From Mermis nigrescens (Eukaryota > Nematoda > Enoplea > Mermithida > Mermithidae), in NCBI GenBank assembly GCA_036768485.1, contig JAVLUZ010000599.1, positions 62,001 to 126,000 of the forward strand: a DNA stretch of 64,000 bases, read 5' to 3'. The translations under genes and the position numbers were made by a program. Of this stretch, positions 10,909-23,699 are shown piece by piece (the first letter of the stretch is position 1; the number at the start of each line of letters is the position of its first letter). Below the pieces are notes generated by a model. That model saw only the letters and a list, made by a program, of their open reading frames with translations, did not search any database and had not been told where the DNA came from.

Positions 10909-11221
10909 CAAACAGAAAAAAATTTGAACAAATTCAAAAACACCTTGACCCTGGTTCATTGCCTCTTAAACTAATACAAGTAGATGCATCTGATTGTTTT
11001 TGAAATACTAGCTGGTATTAATGTGAAGATTTAGAAGTTGGAAATAAAGTCTTTAGTCGCCATTCAAGTCTTTTATCATTCGCATCTTTTTAAATTTTTT
11101 TAATACCCGTTACCCGTTATTTTACAAGCAAAATTTTACCGGTTCCGGGTCCGGGTCTCAAAAATTTTCAATAGCGGGTCCGGGTCCGGGTCCAGGTACC
11201 CGTTGCATCCCTAATGACCAT

Positions 11222-13550
11222 ACATGGATACACCGTACAACTTCATTCAAACCGGGTATCAATGGGGGCCGGGTCGGTCGGTATAAATGGGAAGACCTGC
11301 ACGCATCAATGGAAATTGTGCAACATGCTATACAAATCGAAGAAAAATGATGAAAATACATAAAAATGACTCCAACATTAACTAATCAGTCGATCACTGG
11401 AAAAGGAAGATTAATCTATAGGAAAATACATGCATGCAATCAATTTGAAAATCAACTAATCAAAAATCAATAATCAAAAATCATCAATCAAACAACCAGT
11501 ACCTGATTAACCATTCAATCACTAAGCAACCAAGTAACCAATCAAGCAACCATTTTGTTAAAGGACAAACAACAAAAAATTGGGCAGCTGGTATCAAAGC
11601 GTTTTTAGCTATATGTTTGGTCAAAAAAGTCAAATTTTCGGCGCTTCGCGCCATTTAATAATTTTTAACAATATTTTCGTAATTGTTTGACGGGTTTCCG
11701 ATAATTCTAAACATTTTTAAGTTTTCAAACGGATCTGCTTGAATCTAAGTGATTATTTCCCTATGCAAAAGGGGCAGCAGCAATTAAAACTTATTTTAAA
11801 ATCTGAAAAACCTGGTTAGGTACCTGACATTTTCGCAGGATAATTCGCGAAACGAAATACGTTAACCAGAGATTCAATATTCGTAATGATAATACCAAGC
11901 AAACGCGATCAAAGCACAATACAACGTATACTAAATAAACTAGCAGAAGTAATCAAGAATCGTTTACAGTAAACTAGTTCAGCTCGGATGAGAACAAAAA
12001 CGCAAATTGCGCCGATGTAATGTTGACGTAACCAAATATTAGCGCTATCTATTCGGAAAGCATTAAAATATGCATTCTGTACAGCATTAGGGCAGCATTT
12101 TATCGTAAATCACGAAAGGCAAAAAAGATGACTGACCGGCTCACGGTGCTTTGTGCTTTGCGCATCATATAGATCGATTCACAGTGTGCTTGCTTTTCTA
12201 ATTTGTTTATCATATGCAAAGTAGGTTCAATACGAGATCGATACAGTGGAGCAGGTGGCGAAGAGCTAGGGTAAACTTGTGCATTATAAATAATGCTTAT
12301 GAGTTTTAAGAAGCACGCTTGGCTAACTTTGCGAGAGTTGCAAAAAATGGCTCATTTGCCGCCTAGTGCGAGTGAACTGAAGGATAAGAACGTCCCGAGC
12401 GTGAAGCAATTAGATTTTTGTCGAATTATGCACAGTAGAGTTAAGATTAAAGTGAATTTGATTATCGGTCGAGCAAGCACGGGGATAATTACGTGAAATG
12501 ATAAAAAAGATCCGGATAATAACCAACCTTTTAAAGAAGCTCAAAAAAGCTGACGCATAAGAAGAAACAAAAACAATGCAGCCGTTGGCCACACGGGAGC
12601 TAAGCAGGACTGAGCGACGACGTGCAACGAGTCCGATAAGTACTAATATTACTAATATATGGCCGGAAAAATAAAGCATATTCTGCGAGCTATGCATCAA
12701 ACGATAAGTATATGTACTATTAATCCATTAGCACGCTAACGGGCTTTCCCTCGGCGAAGCGGACATTTGATAAAAGTAATCTTATTCATTCCATGTTAAC
12801 AAAGTGATTATGACGACGGTATAAAAACATGATAATAAATAAATATAAAATCACTATGGGTAATACAATGATTAGATTATAGATATGTTTGCTTCGAGGA
12901 GAGGAGAAAGCGGCAACAAATGAATTTCACAAAGAAGCAATGTTTCAGCAACAGCCTGGAAAATCGTCCTAGCTTCACTAGTCATACTGGAAAAATAGCC
13001 ATCCTAACCAAAGTCTGAAAGATTCTGAAAAAATCTAAGCATTCTGAAAAAGATTTAATCATCATCAAAAAATTTGATAATTCCCAAACTTTGATCAAAA
13101 ATAGGAAAACTGAAATGACCTTATCTTCGAAACATTTGGTTAGGAAGAATCAAAACTTGTTTAAGTCATTATAAGAATAAAGATAAACGACAAAGAGCGT
13201 CCTGCAAACCGTACATGTGAGTACGATCACATCTAGGCTTTAGTTCATACCAGTCATAGGTGCGCAAGGTCAAACTTTCAGGAGGGTGAAAACCAAAAAT
13301 TGCTAGATAGTTATGTGCTTCGTATAAACGGCTCTATAGTCCTTTTGGGGTCAGAAAATTAGCTATATATAAAGAAAATTTTTAAATTTTAAGAGCTCTG
13401 ATATATCATCACATCGATCAATTATAATGAAAATTGTTCACCCTTTTCATCCTAGATTACTACACGCTTTTCAATGCTCTTCAATTTTCTAGGAATAAGT
13501 TTATTTTTAAATTGATTAGCAATTGAACGAATACAAGACAATCAAGACAA
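11222..13550. other. Largely unrecognised AT-rich sequence
   Basis: I see no element ends and no gene. A short tract of 'aatcaa' and 'aaccaa' words lies at 11440-11560, like the large CCAA satellite further right. One hairpin motif (GGCGCTTCGCGCC) is at about 11640. 13250-13330 starts like Fam-J ('tcataggtgcgcaaggtc') but quickly diverges. Confidence 0.45.
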
Positions 13551-13827
13551 GAAAATATTTATTGTCCAGAAGTAATATATATATACATATAATTAGGTAA
13601 AAACACGAATAAATGATAAAATAGCGATTGAAAAAAGGACATACACATCACGGAGTGTGAGTCTAGGTATGCCCCGACAATAAATATGTTAAATCAATGT
13701 TACGTAACTCTTTTTTGAACAAACCGATGTTTTGAGAAGCGACTACGTGATCAGGTAATTTATTCCAAGCTTTTAAAAAACTTTGTGAGAAGTTGTTGAA
13801 GTGAGGATTGAAAGGAACAACTGGTAA

Positions 13828-15358
13828 CAGGGGCGTAACCAGGATTCTATTTCGGGGGGGGGGCCAAAATTTTTGAAGTCCTATATCTCGGGAACCATTA
13901 GGAGATACGCGAAAATAATGGCATTTTTGAGCGTTTCTCGACGAGATCTATATTATGGTGAAGCAAAAAATTTAAAAAATTCAATTGCGTTAATTTCAAA
14001 TTCGGATATAAAAAATCTATCTTTTAACCTATCGGTATGACTAATTTCTCAATATCAAATTAAAGCCTGACTCCAAAACATTTCGAAATTCTTTTCTTTG
14101 CATTTAATTTTGCAGTTTTAATAAGAAAACTAATTCAGAACATAATAAATCGGCGCGAAGCGCGAAAATTTTTGACAAATACGCTATTTTTAAGTAAAAT
14201 CTGGGCTTCTAAGGTAAGAAAAAAGATGGAACATAAGAAATCCAGCGCGAAGCGTCGAAAATTTTGACAAATTCGCTATTTTGATGTAAAATCTGGGCTT
14301 CTATGGTAAGAAAAAAACATAGAACATAAGAAATCCGGCGCGAAGCGCCGAAAAGTTTGACAAATTCGCTATTTTTAAGTAAAATCTGGGCTTCTTAGGT
14401 AAGAAAAACATAGAACATAAGAAATCCGGCGCGAAGCGCCGAAAATTTTGACAAATTCGTTATGTTAAAGTAAAATCTAGTCTTCTAAGGTAAGAAAAAA
14501 CATATAGAACATAAGAAATTCGGCGCGAAGCGCCGAAACTTTTTGACAAATTCGTTATTTTTAAGGTAAAATCTGGGCGTCTAAGGTAAGATAAAAGATA
14601 GAACATAAGAAATCCAGCGCGAAGCGCCGAAAATTTTGACAAATTCGCTATTTTTAAGTAAAGTCTGGGCTTCTAAGGTAAGAAAAACATAGGACATAAG
14701 AAATCCGGCGCGAAGCGCCAAAATTTCATGACAAATTCGTTATTTTAAAGTAAAATCTAGTCATCTAAGGTAAGAAAAAACATAGAACATAAGAAATTCG
14801 GCGCGAAGCGCCGAAACTTTTTGACAAATTCGTCATTTACAAGGTAAAATCTGGGCGTCTAAGGTAAGGAAAAAGATAGAACATAAGAAATCCGGCGCCA
14901 AGCGCCCAAACTTTTGACAAATTCTTTATTTTTAAAGGTAAAATCTGGGCGTCTAAGGTAAGAAAAAGAAATAACATAAGAAATCTGGCGCGAAGCGCCG
15001 AAAATATTTGACAAATTCGTTATTTTTAAGTAAAATCTAGTCTTCTAAGGTAAGAAAAAACATAGAACATAAGAAATTCGGCGCGAAGCGCCGAAAATGT
15101 TTGACAAATTCATTATTTTTAAGTAAAATCTAGTCTTCTAAGGTAAGAAAAAACATAGAACATAAGAAATTCGGCGCGAAGCGCCGGAAAATTTTGAGTT
15201 TAGAAGCTAAAAAGGAGGCTAAAAACGCATTATGGCTGTCCACAATCCGTTTCCACTTCACTTGAAGAAAAAAGCGAAGGGTCCCCCCTTTGCTTTTAAA
15301 AAAATATTTTTTCATTTCGGGGGGGGGGGGCCCCCCCTGCTCCCTGGTTACGCCCCTG
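13828..15358. mobile_element. 1.53-kb hAT-like MITE carrying a satellite
   Basis: Both ends read CAGGGGCGTAACCAGG inward, a perfect 16-bp inverted repeat. They are flanked by a perfect 8-bp duplication ACTGGTAA (13820-13827, 15359-15366). Runs of G (13854-13862) and G/C (15319-15337) follow each end. The interior is a 12-unit 93-bp satellite and holds no coding sequence. It interrupts the LINE fragment at 13553-15854. Confidence 0.95.
14152..15190. repeat. 93-bp satellite, 12 units, with a hairpin motif in each
   Basis: Hairpin motifs begin at 14152, 14244, 14337, 14428, 14522, 14616, 14707, 14800, 14894, 14987, 15080 and 15173, a spacing of 91-94 bp. Each unit reads GGCGCGAAGCGCC, then 'ttgacaaattcgttattttt', then 'aagtaaaatctgggcttcta', then 'aggtaagaaaaa', then 'catagaacataagaaat'. 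Ten of twelve motifs keep the GAA centre and a paired stem, while spacer bases vary more. Confidence 0.95.
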
Positions 15359-15859
15359 ACTGGTAATATGGGCTTTGTAACGATTTTCACCTCGAGTGAC
15401 GTTGGTACTGAAAATAAAAAATTCATTAGCATCAAACCAAGATAAGATTATAAGATAAGTTACTATGAAAACCAAAAATACGTTTAGTAAATAAATTGAC
15501 GTTGAACATTTCAAGACGATTTATATCATTAGCGTAATATGGATTTCAAACAGATACAGAAAAGTGGAACACATGTCTTACGTAAGTAGTATAAGCCCTA
15601 TCTAAAATATTTTTATCACGAGAAAGAAAAGCTTAATGTATAAGAAAACAACGAGAAACAGCTTTTTTAATCATGTGATTTAAATACTGTTTAAGATTAT
15701 GGGAAACATATACACCTAGATCACGCACGGGACTAATATCATTTGGAATAGTTATATTATTCAAAGAATAAAGCTTTCTTGGATTATTTTTAACAAGATG
15801 TAAATCTGTACATTTTTCTGTAGCAACAGGAGGCTGCCAATTAATAGACTATAAAGTTA

Positions 15860-16965
15860 ACGTGCCAAACGAAGCGCCGTTGTATGAGAAAAATAACAGG
15901 CCTTAATAAAAGCTAGCCTACGTAACACGAGCGCGCTGCTTAACAACCTAACGATGAGAATCTAAAGGTGAGCAGCATCTATCAAACTATATGTGGGCAC
16001 ACATATAGGGAGGGTGGCTAAGTCAGCCAGCTGAGATTCCGAAGTGTTCAAACAAAGCGCAAACCTAAAATTTGAACGGTTCGTTTAACAGACCTAAACT
16101 ATTTTATAAATATCGAAATTCGTAGGTACGAGCGCGTTGTATCTAGAACCGGTTCCCCATTTATGTCAAACGTACGCAGCTACGCTTACAAAAATAAAAA
16201 TAGATCCATCTTTACGTTCACTTAAAACGTATGCCGTCAAAAATACACAGATTTGCACGATTTATGGGTTTTGCGTCAGAACTTTTATACTGATAACAAT
16301 AAGGGCAAATGGCAAAAAGCGATGGCTCGATCGGGCAAGGAATAATAGTGAGCTAAACGGAAGATAGCTTACGGCTGACAATAGCTTTATTTAGGAGGAT
16401 AACACTAATCATTTTGCCTAATAACGACGGACAGACGGACATAATAGGAGAAATCAACTAGGTCGCTCGCCGCATTATTCACATCCGATGATATTCGATG
16501 CTTATTAGACAATAATCGGATCAAATTTAGAGTTTGGAGGGTGGATATAACAAATCAGCAGGGCCTAGCATTGCATTGGTAGTAAAAAAACAAGCTAGAT
16601 AAGTTCAGAAACTGGTTTTTGAATCTAGGAAGCAAAAAACTTGATGATCGATTAGCATTCATATCCAAACGTCCGCAAACAGACCTTAGATCACGGTTCG
16701 CGTGAAAATTTGAAGTACGTTATTTCGGACACAAAATATAAATAGATAGGGGCAAGATCGTAGACAAAACAATAAGATTCAAGTCAAAACCGTAAAAATA
16801 AGGATCTCAGCTCATTTCACTGCTTAAAAATGAGACATTTGTAAGCGCAAAGTACAGAATATATAAAAATTGTGTCGAAAGTCGGGTCCAGAAAGAGATC
16901 ACAAACGTAAAAGAATCAAATTTGCACTTAGGAGCGAAACTAACCTAAAAGTAAACAGACAGGCA
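15860..16965. other. No recognisable feature
   Basis: Unrecognised sequence. The 76- and 78-codon open frames here (16137-16367, 16870-17106) show no domain. The second one runs into a Fam-C-like repeat. Confidence 0.4.
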
Positions 16966-16974
16966 CAGCTTGAG

Positions 16975-17395
16975 AATTCTGGGGGGGCTGAAATTTTAAA
17001 GTGCCACTGCCAACCTAAAAGCCAGCTGGGTTCAAAAATGGTGGGTACGCGTCAAAAACATCGTTTTTCGGCGTTTCTGACGATGTTCTATATTTCTGGA
17101 GCATAAAAACATGAAAAAATTTCGGGAAAATAAAAAAAGTCGTACAACTTGAAGAAAATGTAGTCAAAACATGAGTACATGGCGCGAAGCGCCGAAAGTT
17201 TGACTTATTTGAGCAAATAGATAGCTAAAAACGCTTAAGAAAGCACCTTTTATACAAATTTTAGGAATTTTTTCGGAAAATTTCGAAAAATCGCGAATTC
17301 TGAGAGGAATGGATAAAAAGATTTCTGTAAAGGAAGTGAATAATTTTCTGGGGGGAGATAAAGGTGAAGCCCTCAAGATCATGTATGGAAGCGAG
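16975..17395 (-). repeat. Degraded Fam-C copy
   Basis: It shares with Fam-C the reversed 'gaattctgggggggctgaaat', 'gcgtttctgacgatgttct', 'tacatggcgcgaagcgccg' and 'aagatcatgtatgg' end. The left border is eroded and no target duplication is readable. Confidence 0.65.
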
Positions 17396-17589
17396 ACAAA
17401 CACAGAAAATATTGAAAGCATTCACTACATTGTACGAATTTCTTGACTTTGGAAACAAAAACGCTCCCAAATTCCTGCACGCGTTCTATAAAAAACATCA
17501 TTTTATTAAAGCTATGTATTTAATATAAAGGTACTTTACTATCAAAAAATTATTCGGCTGCATTTTTACTTTAAGAATGAAAACGAGAG

Positions 17590-17875
17590 GTTTGGTCGGG
17601 ACCTACATTATAGAAAAATTGAAAATCTTCTGGGGAAAATTAGGCAAAATTTTCTGGTGAAAATGAGGCAAAATGAAGGTCAAAAATGAATGGAAATCAA
17701 AACATTCCGCAGTGCTTTAAATTGAGCAGAAACAGTGGATTACCATAGTATTTACGCTATTCAGTATTTTTATAGGTATGCCAATTCTCGAGACCATTTT
17801 GGCTAAAAGAAAGCTCTTTGGCTCACCTTTCCCAAACTAGCTGACCCCTGAGAACAGCTAAGCTGTGCATTTAAG
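17590..17875 (+). repeat. Fam-L repeat copy
   Basis: It shares 'gaggcaaaatgaaggtc', 'ctttaaattgagcagaaac', 'ctcgagaccattttggc' and 'gctgacccctgagaac' with the copies at 8330 and 55085. It ends against the Fam-D element at 17884. Confidence 0.55.
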
Positions 17876-17883
17876 ACTATGAG

Positions 17884-18483
17884 CAGGAGCGAATTTAAGT
17901 GGGGCGAGGGGAAGCGGTCTCCATTGGCCCGATATAGTATGTGATTTAAATTGATTTCTAACCTATTCATGGCATCTATTTACTTTCTTGGCAGCTTAAA
18001 GCCATATTTTTGAACCATGAATAGGCTTTTGTGGCAACTAAGATCTTTATGCAAGACTCGTAAAACGACTTCGGAAGCATAAACAACTATTTCAGCTACG
18101 TTCTCTTCCATTTTTAAGCATAAATTTGGAAAATTTTCGACGCTTCGCGTCAAACGCTTCAGTGGGCTCTTATGTAGGTTGTTACAAATGCATAAATACA
18201 GAAAATAAAGCAGTAGGTATCTCAAGTCGCTGAACGTCTTTCTGCCAGAATTTTACAAATTTCGCTTGAGTCGAACAAATTTAATATTTTTTTCGCACAA
18301 ATTTGTCAAAAATTTATGTTTTAAGATAAATGTTGCGCTAAAAAAAATTAAATACAGGTAAACACCGCAAAACGGCCAAAAACGCTGTTTCGATCATAAA
18401 TGGCGAATTTTCGCACGTATTTTCGATTATTTGGGGGAAAAGTTGGGGCACCGGCCCCCTTGAAAATCCAGGATCCGCAACTG
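17884..18483. mobile_element. Fam-D hAT-like MITE, 600 bp
   Basis: It starts CAGGAGCGAATTTAAG, and the right end read backwards is CAGTTGCGGATCCTGG. The flanks actatgag and aatacgag agree at six of eight positions. Its interior (for example 'gcgtcaaacgcttcagtg') is shared with 20882-21515 and with the module array near 26440. Confidence 0.75.
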
Positions 18484-18491
18484 AATACGAG

Positions 18492-20870
18492 GTGGAATTT
18501 TCGATGAAGTGCGGAACATAATCTGCTTTACATTTTGCTAGACAGTCTTTTAAGTTTGTAATCGTGGCTGGAAGGACATGCTAATATGCTCAAATGAGTA
18601 GCCAAAATGCACAAGCATCTATGAAAAGCTTATCTGCGAAGCTCCTTCATCAAAGCAATTAGAATTGCTTATAAGGAATGAATGAGCTCAAAATCAAAGA
18701 CCACAATATGTCAACCGAACACGCTTTCGACTGCTTACCAAAATAATTACAACTTTCGTGCGCTAAAAAACAATGAGATCTAATGGGAACATACCTCCAG
18801 GCTTATACGTTTTTAATTAAAAAAGAACTATAAAACATGTTGCTCTACCAATAAAATATCGTTTTTAAAAATCACATTTTTCACGCGATTACAAAGCATG
18901 ACTGGCGTAAAACTAGATAGGACCGAGTAAAACAGAAACGGGCTGTTCGTAGCGAAATCAGCCAAGTACAAAAAAGTTGGGCTTACTCAGCAGCAGCACA
19001 TAACTAGGATGAAAAACTGACTATTTCACTTAGCTTCCGTAAGTAATTAAGTAAATAAGGAGATGATAGCACGAGAAGTATAAAGCTCATCGAATATAAG
19101 CCATTACAAGCATGATTTTTCTGTTAAGAATTAAAAAGAAAAATAGGCAAGCAGGCATGAGAGAAATCGACATAAGAATTGAGGTAAGAAGGAAACACCT
19201 TTAAAAGCTTTATGACACAGGTTTCAAGCAGTCGCGATAATTTCATAGAACCCTTTAGTCAAAAGACCCAAGAGATTTTAGAAAATAGTGGTAAAACTTT
19301 ATACATAGGTAGTTGAGTGTTTTAAGCAAGAACAACTCTATATATAGCGGGTTACCTGTTGCATAACATATAAAGGTACTAAAACGCGTGCTACGTGTCG
19401 ACAGGCAGTAACAAAAACTTACGAACTACTTACTTTTCATGATGAGGTACGTACTAATGCTCTACTGACGTTGATAATTAGGTAGGTAGGTACCTAATAG
19501 CGGAGTCTTCCAATTTCTATTCGAAATGTAGAAGAGCAAATCAAATGATGAATGTTTCAATTTACAAAGTCATATTCGCGTTCGTATCGAAAAATCCAGT
19601 GTTAATGAAAAAGCTACTCTTTCAAGGCAAAATTCTGCAGTATATGAATCATAAAACAGCGCACAAGTTAGTATATATGTTATGTACGTACGTGTTGACA
19701 ATTAAGAAAAACAAGTCAAAATTACTTTTGAAATTATAAAATGCATATTTCTGCACGCTTTTATTTCTATAAAGAGTTCAATTTCTTAAAAATAATTCGA
19801 TGCCGTGAGATAGACAAGAAATTCGCAAGTTCACGACAATTTTTTTACTTAATTTTACTTAATTTTATAGCACAAGTTATGAGAAAAAATCAGAAATGAA
19901 AAATCCATTTCAGTGATGAGAAAAATCGTCTCAAGACATTTAAGCGTACTTCGGCCAATTTATAGCCAGATTGACCGAAGCAGATTGAAGTGGGTGACAC
20001 AGATTTACATGCACCGATGACGCAAACTGACAAGTTGTCTAGGGAGCACAATCTTTTATCTTCCATACTTTCCTTACACAATGGAAAAGCAAAACAAATA
20101 TATTCCTTAAAGAAACACGGTGCTTTTACGCAATATTTGTTGTATCACGGAGCGGAAATTACAAACATAAACGCGCTCTTGCTAAGTAACTTTGAAAATC
20201 CTACAAACAAGTAACAAATAAGCTTTATATTGATTCCGGCTACAATAGTCTAGCTTTGGAATGAAATTCTGAGTCTCGCCAAATTAACCAGAAACGAAGG
20301 AAAATTTAAAAAAATCAAGCACGCATGAGACATTATATGTGCACGTTAAGTAAATCGATTTACAGTATTAATGCAGACTGTCATATTGGCTTTACTGAAC
20401 CACGCCATTCCGCATAATTTATGACGATCTAATTTAGCTGATGCTTTCAAAATTGAATCATTATCTGTATGCATAAAATTCTCGATTAAACTCAATTAAA
20501 AACATCGAATCAAGCGTATGAGATTAATAGAAATCTAGCAGAGGGAATTGACAAATATCTGATAATATAGATATTACGGGACGTCATGCGTAAAATAGAA
20601 CAGCACAAAAATCGTGTACCTTAAATCAGTTTCAACAAAATTTCATTATACCTGCATACGTAGAAAAATAAGATAGTAATTGTAATTAAAATTCGAGTAA
20701 GATAGGTAGGTATAAGACATCTCATGAGCAAGTCGCTCTTTAAACAAACAGTTGCTAAAAATTTCAAAGGAAACTTAGCAATAAGTTTCTATTCCTTAAC
20801 CTGAAGCATAGCAATAAATTATTCAGATGAATGTCGCTTTATGAATAACAGAAAATGGAATGGTGTAAGA
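18492..20870. other. No recognisable feature
   Basis: About 2.4 kb in which I find no repeat family of this window, no RNA gene and no protein motif. Open frames of 63-74 codons at 19545-20214 look random. Confidence 0.4.
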
Positions 20871-20881
20871 ATCACAGAAAG

Positions 20882-21515
20882 CAGGGGCGGATTTAAGATG
20901 CAGAGGGCGTGTGGGGGGCGGCCACCCTACTATTGGCCAAAAATATTTGGTGAGATAAAGACTGAATATGCTATTTGCAATGATTTTTGGCCGTCAGTGA
21001 TCATAATATCTTAAATTTTTACGACGCTTCGCGCCGGACAATACCTTATTTACTTTCTTTGCGACCTGGAAGCCATTTTCTGATTACGGAATAGCTTCCA
21101 GAACAATTTCAAGAGCAGAAACAGCTATTTCAGCTTAGATTTCTTCTATTTTCGAGCATAAATTTTAAAAAACTCTTCGACGTCCGGCGTCAAATGCTAC
21201 AAATACAGAAAATTGAGCAGTGAATCAAGCTTCTAAACGTCCTTCAGTCTAAATTTCACACAGTTTTCGGCGCTTCGCGCCAGATTTTTGCCAAAGTTAA
21301 AGAAATTTAATAATTTGTTAGCACAAATTGTCGAAAATTTTAAAATTTTTTGGAAAAATTTTGCGTCTAAAGTGACTTTAAATAAAAGTAGACAAAGTGA
21401 AACGCCGAAAAATGCTATCTCGCATGTGCAGGGCAAATTTTTGGACCTAGTTTTAACTGTTTTCGGAAAAGTTGGGGTACAGCCCCACCTTGGGAAGAAT
21501 TCAGCAGGATAAAGC
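20882..21515. mobile_element. Fam-D hAT-like MITE, right end eroded
   Basis: It begins CAGGGGCGGATTTAAGATG. The interior matches 17884-18483 and holds hairpin motifs at about 21024 and 21268. The right end ('tgggaagaattcagcagg') is recognisable only by alignment to the other copy, so the end point is approximate. Confidence 0.65.
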
Positions 21516-21519
21516 TATA

Positions 21520-22015
21520 AGAACGGAAGAATTCAAATAACAACAGCATTAAAGCTAAAGCGTCATAATCAAGAAGAATCTTTAAATTTAAATGTAATTT
21601 TTTGTTTACTTCTTTTTATATATCTAAAAATTTAGCTTAATAGCTGACCTAACTAAAAACTTGACAGCAATGCCATTAAATTTGCCTTGATTTCAACAGC
21701 CCTAATAATTCGTTAATACTTTCCTCCCAAACTTTTCAATATGAGTATTTTTTAGAGTTAGAATGCAATTTTGGACGAAATCACGAATTTATCTTTAGAG
21801 ACATAATTTAAACGTTCCACAATCAATCTTTTTATCAAGTGAATTATGTTTTGCATCGATCTCTTCTGTCCTACAAAGATTTTTTTGGTTTGTTGTTTGA
21901 AAATAATATAAGCACTTCAGAATCATGTTAATGCTATATTAGATCAGAATCATGTTATATTAGATTCATAAGTGCAATGGCGTCTATTACCAGATTCATT
22001 AAGTGTATGGCAAAC
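21520..22015. other. No recognisable feature
   Basis: AT-rich sequence without repeats or motifs that I can place. Confidence 0.4.
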
Positions 22016-22026
22016 AAAGTAGGTAT

Positions 22027-22239
22027 CATACATGAAACGGCTCAAAATCTGGGGGTCTCGGTCATTTTTAGAGGGAGAGGGGTAACTGACGTCCAATTTC
22101 CAGCCAAAAAACACGTAAAAACGGCCAAATATTTGATTTTTTCCAAAAATTAGAGTAGGGGTCAAAAATGTTTTGGCTTTGAGGGGGGACGGCCGAATTT
22201 AGGTGGGGGATGATCTTCTAACCCCCTGTTACATGTATG
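22027..22239 (+). mobile_element. Fam-K element, 213 bp
   Basis: The left end is CATACATGAAACGG and the right end read backwards is CATACATGTAACAGGG, flanked by a perfect GTAGGTAT (22019-22026, 22240-22247). The identity of the flanks continues for three more bases. The interior has several G runs and 'aaacggccaaatatttga'. Confidence 0.85.
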
Positions 22240-22495
22240 GTAGGTATCATTTCTTATTGTTAATATAGATTAATTCAGCTTTCTGAGTCCAATTTCATGT
22301 GTAAATTTAGCTGAAAATCGTAAGAACTTCGATGCGTGGACTATAATCATTGTATTAGATATGTAGGTGATCGCGAACTAAAACGTAGTAATGTTATTCA
22401 AAAGAGAAGATTGATATTTTATTATTTAATCTTTAGATTATTTTATTTACTTTTGCATTAATACCTAACCTATCTCTACCAAGAAACAACAATAC

Positions 22496-22800
22496 GTGGG
22501 CAGCAGTCGAATTCTGGGGGTCTGGGATGTAAAACTGGCAAAAATCCCTATGAAATGCCAAAAATTTAACTCTGGGGTCCATCGATTTTTGGAGTGGGGG
22601 ACTGCCCAGACATGCACAAAATGGGAATTTTGGAGGAGGGATGAAATTTTAAAGTGCCTTTTTTTAGTCCAAAAATGGTTGGTGTCGAAAACATCGTTTT
22701 CGGTGTTTTTGACGATGCTATCTTTCTAGAGCGTAAAAACATGAAAAATTTCGGAAAAAATAGTCACACAAATTGAACAAAATATAGTCAAACTATGAGT
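22496..22800 (-). repeat. Degraded Fam-B/C-like copy
   Basis: It starts 'tacgtgggcagcagtcg' like Fam-B but continues like reversed Fam-C: 'gatgaaattttaaagtgcc', 'gtgtttttgacgatgct', 'aaacatgaaaaatttcgg'. It looks like a chimera or a nested remnant. Confidence 0.5.
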
Positions 22801-22839
22801 ATATGGTTGGAGGGACTAAAACTGAAAAATAGGTCTGAA

Positions 22840-23105
22840 ATTATCAGAAATTTTCGGCGATTCGCGCCGAAATGAGTAATTCTATAACCTCCTTATGGTA
22901 GAATTTTTCGGCGATTCGCGCCATTTCGATAAAATTTTCAGTATTTCTTGTCGTCAGAAACTCCGAAATTGGCTAAAATATACTAACAAAGGTGGAAAAA
23001 CCCTGTTTTACCACACTAAAAGCACTACTGTATAATACTATAGTAACCGAAAATTTGATGTGCAAAATCTAGAAAGACTTAGAAACCTTGAGCAAAAAAA
23101 CACAG
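22840..23105 (-). repeat. Degraded Fam-A copy
   Basis: It has reversed Fam-A order: two GGCGATTCGCGCC motifs (about 22856, 22911), 'ccctgttttaccacact', 'tactatagtaaccgaaaat' and the end 'caaaaaaacacagg'. The outer boxes are eroded. Confidence 0.7.
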
Positions 23106-23699
23106 GTGGTCACACAACACAACCTCCACGCACGCATGTGTTACCAAGCCAATTTTCACCTCTCAAACATATAAAATCTAGCACTTTCACCTCTCTAGCA
23201 TTTGAAATCTTATCTAACATTTCAGCACTTACGCTTTTACCTTTTTTAGTACGAGTCCGGCGAGGGCAATAAAAATTGTTAAATATCTAAATCAGTCCAC
23301 TGTGGTCAAGCCCATTTAAGGTTTAGTAATCATTTATCAATAAAAGTGAATTACCAACTTGGAAAAATCAATGGGAGGAAAGAATGTGGACATTTTTTAA
23401 GAATAACATCAAAAGGTCGGCGGTTTGCTTCAATTTCTGATAGTTTTGACAATTATTTTGACTTTCGAGTCTCTCAGAACTCATAATTTTTTGGCACCAT
23501 AAGTAGTTTAGCCACACCTGGACAATGGGTTCAACTCGGTTCAACCCGGTATCACCTGACGGCCACTCGGTATCACCTGAGAAAATGGCTGGTGTCACCT
23601 GAATTTTTTTGTGAAAAAAATGAAGATACACGCTGCAAAACCAATGTAGGATTACTAAAACATGTAAATAGATCATTTAGACATATAGCCCAATCAGTA

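Larger units (their letters stand above)
8612..11213. mobile_element. hAT element (TAGGGATGCAACGGGT ends) with a broken transposase
   Basis: The left end is TAGGGATGCAACGGGTCC and the right end read backwards is TAGGGATGCAACGGGTACC. An identical 8-bp duplication ATGACCAT flanks it (8604-8611, 11214-11221). Both ends carry runs of the hexamer GGGTCC (8645-8740, 11145-11200). A decayed hAT transposase lies inside at 8935-9727, which fixes the superfamily. A Fam-D element (9839-10908) interrupts it. It was probably once autonomous, now dead. Confidence 0.92.
13553..15854 (-). pseudogene. 5'-truncated CR1-like LINE fragment, split by a hAT-like element
   Basis: 13553-13827 and 15367-15854 together match, block by block, the 3' half of the LINE at 42602-46420. 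Examples are 'ggtatgccccgacaataaa', 'tttgaacaaaccgatgtttt', 'cattagcatcaaacc' and 'tatcatttggaata'. The encoded part is the C-terminal region of the reverse transcriptase ORF2. The stretch 13828-15358 between them is a later hAT-like insertion. About 90 bp present in the other copy is also missing after 15450. The frame is broken by many changes, and the fragment is dead. Confidence 0.85.

Noticed and set aside
12293..12496. A 67-codon open frame in unique DNA
   Set aside because: No motif is seen, and a longer frame overlaps it on the other strand. It cannot be told from chance.
14152..15190. Regularly spaced repeats that could be taken for a CRISPR array
   Set aside because: The whole 93-bp unit is repeated, including the 'spacers', it lies inside a hAT-like element, and the window is eukaryotic.
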